Shown piece by piece: positions 1 to 9,282 of a DNA stretch of 64,000 nucleotides (position 1 is its first letter; each line of letters begins with the position of its first letter). Under the pieces are notes generated by a model, which was not told where the DNA came from, did no database searches, and saw nothing but the letters and a program-made list of their open reading frames with translations. The stretch covers positions 37,296,214-37,360,213 of the forward strand of contig CM049320.1 of the NCBI GenBank assembly GCA_026874595.1. The letters run 5' to 3'. Source of the DNA: Sipunculus nudus (lineage: Eukaryota; Annelida; Sipuncula; Golfingiida; Sipunculidae). Made by a program: the position numbers and the translations under genes.

Positions 1-405
1 CAAGCCCACGGAATGCCATGAAACCACGCTATGAACTTTAGTATGTAGGAAGAGGAGAGACTTTATGTTTTCCGGTGCCACATGGATTAATACAAGACTT
101 CAGTTTTGTGTGTGCCCGAACTATGTGTTGATGATGGACTTCAGTTTCTCGTATACCGGATTCAGTTAAGTATTTCGTTGCCGTTCGTTATTTAGAGACT
201 CAGTTTTTCTTCAGAGACTTTGTTATAAATTACGTTATGTATTGACTATTATATTATTTGTGTACGAATGTAAATATTGTAATATATGAATATAGCACTG
301 TTTTTGCACCCATATTTTGGTTACGTATTCATTTGAAGAGAACGTGTCTGAGCATATGTGTTACGGTTCGGCCTGAGTTGTTTGGTGTGAAAAGGGACCG
401 TAACA
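1..405 (+). repeat. 5' LTR, 3' portion only (truncated by window edge)
   Basis: Bases 1-405 match 5921-6322 at the other end of the element almost exactly. I see two substitutions (near 73 and 105) and two small length differences (near 288-295 and 301-306). It ends in GGACCGTAACA, the same terminus as the downstream LTR. About 334 bases of the LTR lie before the window. Confidence 0.95.
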
Positions 406-408
406 TAA

Positions 409-426
409 TGGCGACCGCGACGAGAC
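409..426 (+). other. Primer binding site, probably tRNA-Arg
   Basis: Three bases after the LTR end comes TGGCGACCGCGACGAGAC, whose complement ends in CCA as a tRNA 3' end should. The first 11 bases fit the acceptor end of animal tRNA-Arg(UCG) as I remember it. The tRNA identity is recalled, not searched. Confidence 0.65.
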
Positions 427-562
427 CTGTATTTCGTAATAACGGCTACATTTGGATGTAAAATTTCACAGTGGTCTCTATAACTTCTAGTTATTGAACT
501 AGTATTTAACTACAATTGAACTCGTATATTTCTCAGACACGTTATCTTGATACTTTGCAAAT

Positions 563-1051
563 ATGGGTACGGAATTTAAACCAAATGAAATTATACCACA
601 ATTAAGAGAAAATAGGAGCTTATTGTATACGTTAAAGAAAAATGAACTTGAAATTATTGCTCTACATTTAAATATTGACATCATGGAGGTATACACTGTA
701 ATGGGTTTAAGAAATGTACTTAAGAAATCATTATATGGTGATGTAGATAGTAAAGAGGAATCTGATTTGGAGGAAAAACCTATTAAGGAACCTCTTGGGG
801 CAACAGCTATTGACCCGATAGAACTAGAATTGAGAAAGTATGAATTTAAATTGAAATATGGAGTTCAAGCGAAAACAGAAATCCGTAGATATGAAATCGA
901 AAGAGAAACAGAAATCCGTAGATGTGAAATCGAAAGAGAAACGCAAATTAAGTTGAAAGAGTTTGAGTTACAAAATCCTCAAAATCGTAAAGCACATGAA
1001 CCGTCTGAATTCCTATTCAGAAATTCGACAAAAGTACCTCCCTTCAATTAA
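563..1051 (+). pseudogene. gag: gag, N-terminal part (ends at premature stop)
   Basis: A 162-codon frame opening with ATG at 563 after a leader of about 150 bases. The product is lysine/glutamate-rich. Residues about 20-60 look like a short helical domain. Residues about 104-126 carry two 11-residue charged repeats encoded by a 33-bp tandem duplication (875-907 and 908-940, one mismatch), probably a continuous helix. It stops at TAA 1049-1051, but the same frame continues directly into the capsid region, and the residues on both sides read as one gag. The stop is therefore most simply a nonsense change in this copy rather than the true end of a protein. Confidence 0.8.
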
Positions 1052-1903
1052 AATGATGTGGAGCGTTATTTCAGTTATTTTGAACGGGTGGCCACTTTAA
1101 TGGCTTGGCCTAAAGGCCAGTGGACCCTGTTGTTACAAAGCGTTCTGGTTGGTCGCGCACAGGACGTTTACACGGTGCTCACAGACGAACAATGCAGGGA
1201 TTACGACACTGTAAAAGAGGTCATTCTGAGAGCCTATGAATTAGTCCCCGAAGCGTATCGCTTAAAATTTAGGAATGCCACAAAAAGAGAAAATCAAACT
1301 CATGTTGAATATGCTAGAGACAAAGAAAGTGCATTTAATAGATGTTGTCAGTCTATGAAAATTGGTCAGGATTTTGAAAAACTCAAACAACTAATTTTGA
1401 TAGAAGAGTTCAAAAGGCATATCCGTAGTGACATTAAAATATTTTTGGATGAACATAAAGTAAGAAATGTAAACGAGGCTGGTATCCTGGCAGATGAATT
1501 TGCCTTGACGCACCGCCCAAGTTATACCAGTCACAGGAGGAGGTATGGTGAGAAAAGAGAGGGTAGCAAAAGCCCAAAACTTGGTCGAAGAAAGGGTTGT
1601 CCCTACTATCGGGGTCACTCCGGCTCAGGTAAACCACGGTCCGATCATGGTAAACCCCAGTATAAAAGTCAATCTGACTCTCCTGCTCAACATAAAGAGG
1701 GACAGCCTAGGACTGGACCCAAACATTGTACATTCTGTGAGTTCAAGGGGCATACAGAATCTGAGTGTTATAGAAAAAGATACGGTCAAAGTAAGCCTAA
1801 ACCTAATGCATTAACTGTTACGCAGAGCATGAAACAGGTAACAATGCCCAGTAAACTAGAGACTAAAGGTGAAACACAAAGCCTTGTCCACGAGAGCTTT
1901 TAG
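1052..1903 (+). pseudogene. gag: gag, capsid and nucleocapsid region
   Basis: Same frame as the upstream gag piece; the first ATG after the stop is at 1058. The first ~165 residues are a helical capsid with aromatic and leucine spacing typical of Gypsy Gag. Its second half (around 1240-1510) resembles the SCAN domain of vertebrate zinc-finger proteins, which is thought to derive from a Gmr1-like capsid. A basic stretch rich in R, K, G, S and P follows, then one zinc knuckle of form CX2CX4HX4C at about 1727-1768, which would bind genomic RNA. The frame ends at TAG 1901-1903, but the protease-like region continues in the same frame, so this too is probably a nonsense change. Confidence 0.85.
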
Positions 1904-2584
1904 CCCTTTGTGTCAGATGGCTTTGTTCAGTTAGAGGGTAACCATGCAAGAAAGGCCCGTGTTAAAATCTTAAGGGATGCCGCGGCAACCCAAAGCCTCG
2001 TTTTGAAATCTGTTCTTCCCTTCTCTAAAGAGAGTTACGCGGGGTGTTCAGTTCTAGTCCAGGGCGTTAATTCGGAATGTTTAGAAGTTCCATTACACAG
2101 AGTGAAACTAGAATCTGATTTAGTCTCTGAATTTGTAACTGTAGGAGTTTGTTCAAAGTTGCCAGTAGAGGGCAACGATTTAGCTGGTGACAGAGTGAAA
2201 ATTGATCCCAGAATGACAAAATTGCCGAGCACTGATAGGGACACAGACCTGCTCCAGCAGGAGTTTCCGGGCGTATTTCCAGGCTGTGTAGTGACTCGAG
2301 CGATGAGTAAAAAGGCAAGTCTGAAACCAGAGAGTTCTGTACTTAACCTCTCGCAAACCTTTATGGCGCATTCAAACGATGACGTCAGTGGCTTAAAGCC
2401 CGTTACGCGAGTAAATGTCAAATCGCCCGCATGTGACCCAAGTGGCACACCCAGTCCAAAGGACTCGACTACAAATGTAGTACAGGGCAAACAGACCCTG
2501 CATAGAAATCTCCAAAGGAGTACAAACGGCGTGAAATCGCCTGATCAAAATGGGCATGAACAGTGTAAAGAATGTAGAAGTTAG
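1904..2584 (+). pseudogene. Protease-like region and linker
   Basis: In frame with gag across the TAG at 1901-1903; first ATG 1910. Position in the element and a segment containing LRDAAATQSLV (about 1966-2000) identify it as the retropepsin-like region. The usual catalytic triplet Asp-Ser/Thr-Gly reads Asp-Ala-Ala, so activity is doubtful in this copy. Residues after about 110 (VFPGCVVTRAM and following) form a Ser/Thr/Pro-rich linker without recognisable domains. It ends at TAG 2582-2584. The integrase frame opens at 2535 in the +1 frame, giving a 50-bp overlap that could reflect programmed frameshifting or a one-base indel. Confidence 0.7.
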
Positions 2585-3767
2585 CATGAAAACTAATGAT
2601 TTAATAGAAATGCAAAAGAAAGATCCTGATATTGCCTCCCTTAGAGAAAATGCCTTGACTAAAGAGGAAGCAGATAAAGTTCCAACTTGTTTCACCTTAC
2701 AGAATGATGTACTAGTCAGAAAATATAGACCTCCCACTATACCAGCGGACGAAACGTGGAAAACTCTTTATCAAATTGTAGTTCCCCCCGAGTATCGCCC
2801 AGAAATCTTAAAACTTGCACATGATCATCCTATGGCAGGACATTTGGGTGTCAGGAAAACCAAACACAAAATTCTCCAACACTTCTATTGGCCCAAGTTA
2901 AAACGAGACGTGGCGAAATACTGTAAAACTTGTCATGTGTATCAAATGATTGGAAAACCAACCTACCAAATTAGTCCTGCGCCACTCTCGCCCATACCAA
3001 CAACACATGATGCGTTTGAATCAATAATACTTGACTGTGTAGGACCGCTAAGAAAAACTAAACATGGCAATGAATATGTTCTAACAATCATGTGTACTGC
3101 AACTAGATTTCCAGAAGCTATTCCTCTTAGAACTATATCTGCAAAGAAAATTGTTGAAGCTCTGGTTAAATTTTTTACTACTTTTGGCTTACCAAGAACA
3201 ATACAAACGGATCAACGTTCAAATTTCATGTCAAATATATTTGCCCAGGTTATGACAGAGCTAGCAATAAAACACTACAAATCCAGTGCCTACCATCTTG
3301 AGAGTCAAGGTGCTCTAGAGCGATTCCACCAAACTCTCAAAAACAAGATTAGAGCTTATTGTCTTGACACTGGGAACCAGTGGGATGAGGGTTTACCCCT
3401 TTTGATATTTGCGGCCCGAGAAGCAGTGCAAGAAAGCTTAGGGTTTAGCCCTTTTGAATTAGTGTATGGGCACTGTGTAAGAGGCCCCCTGGCGGTGTTA
3501 AAAGACACTTGGATGGAAAACAGTTGTCAAAGTAGCTTGTTAAAATATGTTCAGGAATTCAAGGAGAAATTAAGTAGGGCAAATGAAATCGCCCAAGAAC
3601 ATTTAAAGAAAGCCCAAAACAAAATGAAAGTATGGTATGACAAAAAGACGAGAAAAGAGAATTTAAACCTGGTGATAAAGTTCTGGTATTATTCCCAATT
3701 CCAGGACATCCCCTGCAAGCAAAATACTTTGGACCATACAAAGTTGTTGAGAAGAAATCAGATTTGA
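2535..3767 (+). pseudogene. pol: pol: integrase, zinc-binding and DDE core
   Basis: Open from 2535; first ATG 2550. Counting from that Met, the HHCC zinc-binding module uses His93, His98, Cys125 and Cys128. The catalytic core has Asp162 (LDCVGP), Asp221 (TDQRSNF) and Glu257 (SQGALERFHQT), giving the expected 35-residue spacing between the second Asp and the Glu. The usual Gly after TDQ is Arg here. Integrase inserts the cDNA into host chromosomes. Residues after about 368 are out of register: from about 3651-3660 the true C-terminal sequence continues in another frame, most simply explained by loss of one A in the run at 3653-3656. The frame then ends at TGA 3765-3767. This integrase precedes RT, unlike normal Ty3/Gypsy. 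Confidence 0.92.
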
Positions 3768-4681
3768 ATTATGTGATTGATACTCCTGATCGTAGAAAGT
3801 CGCAACAACTTTGTCATGTAAATATGTTGAAAGAATATCATGACAGATCAGCAGAAACATGTCAATCTAGTCCTCCCCAAACAAATTTGGTACTCATTAA
3901 AGAAACTGAAAAGAATGCCGAGGATGTTCTCATGAAGAAAACTGAACATCCTGTAAAACTGTACAACTCTGACATTTTAAATAATTTAGATCAGAAATTG
4001 TCTCATTTCGATCAGTTATCAGAGTTGAAGGAAATCCTGCTAAATTATGACTCTTTATTTCCTGATGTCCCCAGTAGAACTAATGTACTACAGCATGATG
4101 TAGACGTAGGAGATGCTTCCCCTATTAAACAGGCACCATATAGAGCTGGTCCCCAAAAGTTACAAGCCATAAAGAATGAAATCAAGTATATGATAGAGAA
4201 TGATATTATTGAAAAGAGCAGTAGTGCCTGGAGTTCCCCATGTCTGTTGATAAAGAAGCCTGATATGACCTACAGATTTTGTACAGACTATCGAAAAGTT
4301 AACACTGTAACAATAACAGATGCTTACTCTTTGCCCAGAGTGGAATATTGCATTGATAGGAATGGATCTGCTACGTATATTAGCAAGTTAGATCTGTTAA
4401 AAGGTTATTGGCAGGTACCTCTTACCGAACGGGCTAAGCAAATATCTGCGTTTGTAACGCCAAACGGTTTGTTCCAGTACAAAGTTATGCCCTTCGGAAT
4501 GAAAAATGCGCCAGCCTGCTTCATGAGACTTATGAATTGTGTATTATCTGGCATAGATAACTGTACTTGCTATATTGATGATGTTGTTGTATACAATCAC
4601 ATATGGGAAGGTCATAAACAAAGTTTGGTAGAACTCTTTGAGAGACTGAAAAAAGCAGGATTGACAGTCGTGCAACTGTAA
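3641..4681 (+). pseudogene. pol: pol: integrase GPY/F tail followed by reverse transcriptase
   Basis: Open from 3641 (first ATG 3764). Codons at 3662-3770 encode the integrase C-terminal GPY/F module (FKPGDKVL, then YFGPYKVV), followed by a linker. RT then starts around 4075. RT landmarks counted from Met 3764: KLDLLKGYWQ with catalytic Asp210, MPFGMKNAPACF at 242-253, and the YIDD box at 270-273 with both aspartates intact. RT copies element RNA into cDNA in the capsid. The frame stops at TAA 4679-4681 just after GLTV. The next recognisable residues (ATVTYLGHE) are in a different frame, so roughly 8-10 codons plus a frame-breaking remainder appear deleted at about 4667-4672. Confidence 0.92.
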
Positions 4682-5352
4682 CATATTTAGGGCACGAAGT
4701 AGGTCAAGGTTGTGTAAAACCAATTGCCAGTAAAGTATCTGCTATCGTAGAATTTCCAGTTCCTACTAATCGCAAGGAACTAATGCGATTCTTAGGAATG
4801 ACTGGGTATTACAGGAAATTTTGTCAGAACTTTGCAGAAGTTGCAAATCCGTTAACGGACCTATTGAAAAAGGACAAAAAATTCCATTGGAATAAAAATT
4901 GTCAAAATGCTTTTGAAAGAGCCAAAGCTATATTACAAAGTGCACCTGTGTTACAGGCTCCAAATTTTGATAAACCTTTTTCTCTCATGACGGATGCCAG
5001 CGATTGCGGTGTAGGCGCTGTGCTCATCCAAGACGATGACTTTAACATAAGTCATCCGGTTTGCTACTATTCAAAGAAATTTTTACCTCATCAAAAGAAT
5101 TATTCTACTATTGAAAAGGAAACTCTGTCACTATTGATGGCGTTACAGCACTTTGAAGTATATTTGGGCTCTACGCCTTATGATATAACTGTTTATACAG
5201 ATCATAATCCCATAACATTTCTTCATAAGATGAAGAATAATAATCAGAGATTAATGAGATGGAGCCTAGCCCTGTCAGCGTTTAACCTAGTTATCAAACA
5301 CATCAAGGGCTCCGATAACATAATCGCTGATACGTTATCAAGACGTCATTAA
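4672..5352 (+). pseudogene. pol: pol: RT thumb/connection and RNase H
   Basis: In the frame of ATG 4783, but recognisable RT sequence (TYLGHEV) begins at 4672, so ATG 4783 is not a true start. The segment FLGMTGYYRKF is the RT-RNase H connection. RNase H catalytic residues counted from Met 4783 are Asp71 (TDASD), Glu113 (EKETL) and Asp140 (YTDHNP). The end, ADTLSRRH, is the usual Gypsy RNase H terminus with the last catalytic Asp. The frame closes at TAA 5350-5352 and nothing coding follows before the LTR, so RNase H is the C-terminal domain of this pol. It would remove RNA from the cDNA hybrid. Confidence 0.92.
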
Positions 5353-5575
5353 TTTTGATCTGATGATTGACTCTTGTTATAGCCTCGGATATGTTCTGTC
5401 CTTTGGAAGAGTTGTATTACATATATTACATGTATTAAGATATTGCTGATTATACTGTTTGTGATGATGATAATTAATTAGCTTTGAGAAGCATAAACTA
5501 ATGCTTAAGATGTCAAACTACTCATATATTCGCCATACAGTGCTAATGCTTTGCTCTCCTTTCCTTCTTTCTTTT

Positions 5576-5586
5576 AAGGGTGGGGG
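5576..5586 (+). other. Polypurine tract
   Basis: AAGGGTGGGGG lies immediately before the 3' LTR start (TGTTGC). This is the expected plus-strand priming site. One T interrupts the purines. The 220 bp between the pol stop and this tract is noncoding. Confidence 0.75.
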
Positions 5587-6322
5587 TGTTGCATGGACGT
5601 CACCCGGACATCGGAGGATGGCGCCACGAAGTGGTGTGGCCGCCCCCGTTTCCACGCTTATGGATCCATCCCGCTATCAGTGACTACTGACGCGACGCGC
5701 TTTGAGAAACATAAACACTATTCTGGGACCATTCATTACTGGTTTTGCAGCTCTGACGGCGCTATCGTTTCTCTCAAGCAAAACCACAAACTTCTGTGGT
5801 TTCCACCCATTGTTGAAAGTCCATAAAACGAACTCGCCTGCAGTACGAGGCGGGACTATTGATTTTGCTACGCCACGTTACTGTTTTCCCCGGGGACCGT
5901 GACCGTGGGCTTTTGGTCCCCAAGCCCACGGAATGCCATGAAACCACGCTATGAACTTTAGTATGTAGGAAGAGGAGAGACTTTATGTTTTCTGGTGCCA
6001 CATGGATTAATACAGGACTTCAGTTTTGTGTGTGCCCGAACTATGTGTTGATGATGGACTTCAGTTTCTCGTATACCGGATTCAGTTAAGTATTTCGTTG
6101 CCGTTCGTTATTTAGAGACTCAGTTTTTCTTCAGAGACTTTGTTATAAATTACGTTATGTATTGACTATTATATTATTTGTGTACGAATGTAAATATTGT
6201 AATATATTTATAGCACTGTTTTGCACCCATATTTTGGTTACGTATTCATTTGAAGAGAACGTGTCTGAGCATATGTGTTACGGTTCGGCCTGAGTTGTTT
6301 GGTGTGAAAAGGGACCGTAACA
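5587..6322 (+). repeat. 3' LTR, complete (736 bp)
   Basis: Begins TGTTGC after the polypurine tract and ends GTAACA, giving the short inverted ends TGTT...AACA expected of an LTR. Bases 5921-6322 pair with the partial 5' LTR. A TATA-like string (TTATAAAT, 6143-6150) lies upstream of the possible transcription start, but the U3/R/U5 borders cannot be fixed from one sequence. Confidence 0.9.
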
Positions 6323-9280
6323 ATTTTAATTCAGTGGCATGGGTCACTTGTAGGAGTTTTACATTCATAGTGCTCCTAAGCAAATGTAAAGCATTTTATA
6401 GGTATGCATTTTTGCTACAGCTGGTATAAATAAGGAGCTATATGTATTTTATTCTTATGATAACAATGCTAATTAATGGACCAAAGGTGTTAAATGTTCA
6501 CAAAAATGAAACTTTAGGTACACATGCATAACTGATATATAACATGCATAACTGATAAAAGCCTGTAAACATACATAGAATTGCGTATCCATTCATAAAG
6601 GGTTTCTTTCAACACATAACAAAACAACTAATATGTACGATGAATCAGTTTAGACGATCCGGGAAGGCTACCAAAATATGACTTATGTATGGCTATTCGC
6701 ACAAATGTGTTAGAAATTTATTAGAGGGTGATGTGATCGGCCTAATCTGTACCTATTTTGTTTTTCCGTTCAGTTTCTCCACATGCATGTTATCAATCAA
6801 CCCCAAGACTTCACCACTTATTCCTAAAGTGTGCTATGGAGAAATTTGTCATAAAAGCTTCATTAAACTTAGTTTGAAAGTTTGTTAAACCATTAGTTGA
6901 ATGCATTAGAATATATAAGGCTGCGTTCCTTGAAATAAAAGGTGGATACAATTGTTTTACGTCATAAGAATCACTTCCTGGTTTTAATAGTTGGTTACGG
7001 TTGTTTACGTCATCAGACTGGCTTTCTTATCCTAGAAGTAGGATTAAAGTGGATTACGTCACTTTACTTGCTTTTAGAATTTGGCTATAGATTATTTATA
7101 AGGGGTCAAGGTTTATGGCTATGCCCCTAAATTTCCACCACCTTAAATTTACAGATTGGCAACTGCATCATCAGTCAGTCAACTATAAACAAATCACGTA
7201 AACTATTCATATATTGTTTGACTGGAAAAAGTCCGTGAACATAAGTTCAAGGAGTACCACCTCAGGTTTTGTCAAAAAAATTTCAGGGAAACTTTATCAC
7301 ATATTTTGGAATGGTTGCATGCACTGTCCTGAAAGTTTGTTGATCTTTGCCAGCAGATTGCAGGACTTGTGGTGAGACCTATATATTTGATTTTACCTTA
7401 CGTTCTATTTTTGACGTTATTAATGTATTGGCCAGATATGTTCTATGTTAACCTTCAAGCAAGCATGTTGGGTTATTTATGACCCAAGCCATGTATTCAT
7501 ATGTGTCATTGTGACTTTTTTTTAATCCAAATAATGATTCTTACCATGAGGTCTTACTTTAACTTTTTATCATTTCTTTACAGATATTAGGCTATTGGTG
7601 CAGACAGATTATGAATAGTTATATGGGGTTATAACCCCAGGTAGATATGTGTTTCCTTTAACATCATAGACTCTGTTTTGATTGTAATTTTCATTTAGTA
7701 TCCACATATTGCTATAATTTAAACTGAACCCTGGCTATGAGACCTGGACCTGGTAAATAACACTGCTTCACAGGTCTTACGACAGATTTATTTGGACATC
7801 ATCAGCAATCTATCCCAGTATTTTACAGGTTTGCTACACCAGAGACAGTGGAATTGATCGTTGATTGCACTAGAAAGTATCATAAAAAGAGGCATAAATC
7901 TGAGAGTTGAATGACAATCATAAGAAACAAATACAAGCTTGAAAATCAAATGATGATTCTTAGTTCAGATCAATTATTTATACAATTTTTATTGTTGCAT
8001 TTTTTTTACAAAATCAACCGTGGACTACAAACAGATGGATGACCAGTTTTAACAGTAACAATCACCAGAATATCAAGGGGATTCATTATGAAGTGCATTC
8101 GGGGTAACAGCCGAGTTACCATAGCAGCCGAGTACACCTGGGGTAAACTTGCTGCTGTCAGAGATAACTGCACGATGTGTGTAGGGAAGGGGTGTCCATG
8201 TACCTAAATGCAGATGATAAGTTGGTAGTGGTTAGAGCAGATACAGTTTTTGTCAGCCTGCATCCCTACTTAACCAGTTGGTTATGGAAAATAGACCCGA
8301 ACGGTTATGCAGGACCATTTTTCCTTGAAGGGAGACTTTGGTGTGACTTAATCATATATTTTTGGTGCTTCCATAATGCTCGCAAATGCTGAGGAATAAT
8401 TCTATCAAACAAACCCTTCCTTAGTATAATTTCAACAGAGACAATTAGGGCTTCATTCAGAAACAGAGAATGATAGTCCAGATAAAAGAAACTGTGTATT
8501 TATTACTTCTTACAGTGTTTTTATTACCATTTAACAAATGGTTGAACACTTTAGTTGATTTCCATTTAAACACTTAAGAATGAATACTGTAACGAAGGGA
8601 AGAAGCATAGGTAGGATTATCATAAAAAGAACTATTGATATATTTTATTCCTGTGATAATATTATGGGGTCCGAAATGGCCCCACTCATTCATTTTCGTC
8701 CTTAAAATAGCTTGGTCGCTTAAGGGTAATAGATAATGCGTATTAGAATTTAGTAATTAGGTGTATGTGAAAATAAGGTTAGTGTGAATACGTCTGTTTC
8801 AATGCAGACAATGCCTTTATCCTCTTTCAGCTGCATCACTCACTTGCTCTTGTGAAAGGGAACCGCGTGCGTAAGTTTTTTTTTTCTTAGAGATCTCGGT
8901 CAGACAACTATACTGGTTCAACAGGCAGGGTGACTGTTTCATCAAATGGTATAGAGCGGAACCACGGCACAGTGACCACGGAAACACCGCAAAACATCCT
9001 CTCAGTCCCAACCTATTCTCCGTTCGATGGTCCGCGACGAAGCGTACTAGGGGAAGACGCCAGAAGCTCTTAAAACGGATCTCTACACACGCAGCTAACG
9101 TCCATTGAGTGATTGCTTTTTGCTACCTGAAAGAGCCATGAAATTCGGTCAACCTGAGCTACTGAGCAGTCCTCTTCAGGAATGTAATCTCACCTCCCTT
9201 GCATGAGTTAAGGGCTCAGCTGGAGGTCACATGTGATTAATGACGATTGGAAATGATCCTTCTTTTTTTATATACATATA
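6323..9280. other. Intergenic, no gene recognised
   Basis: AT-rich sequence with no frame that looks like a real protein. At 6335-6350 it carries GCATGGGTCACTTG, an end motif shared with the dispersed repeats at 41854-41872 and 63841-63860. At 6957-7090 there are three degenerate repeats of about 48 bp, each carrying TACGTCA. No other structure was seen. Confidence 0.5.
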
Positions 9281-9282
9281 AC

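Larger units (their letters stand above)
1..6322 (+). mobile_element. Ty3/Gypsy-type LTR retrotransposon with integrase before RT (Gmr1-like), defective copy
   Basis: A near-complete element on the plus strand. Order read from the sequence: partial 5' LTR, primer binding site, gag (SCAN-like capsid, CCHC knuckle), protease-like segment, integrase (zinc-binding, DDE, GPY/F), reverse transcriptase (YIDD), RNase H, polypurine tract, full 3' LTR. Canonical Ty3/Gypsy elements have RT-RNase H before integrase; this order is the one described for Gmr1 of Atlantic cod and related elements. RT and integrase motifs (GPY/F module, RNase H ending in an ADxLSR motif) are Gypsy-like, not Copia-like. The copy cannot make a full polyprotein: stops at 1049-1051 and 1901-1903, a frame change near 2535-2584, a single-base frameshift near 3651-3660 and a deletion near 4667-4672. 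No env-like frame is present. The target duplication cannot be checked because the left flank is outside the window. Confidence 0.93.

Noticed and set aside
1391-2490. Minus-strand open frames across gag-protease
   Set aside because: They shadow the plus-strand gag and protease regions, which have clear family motifs.
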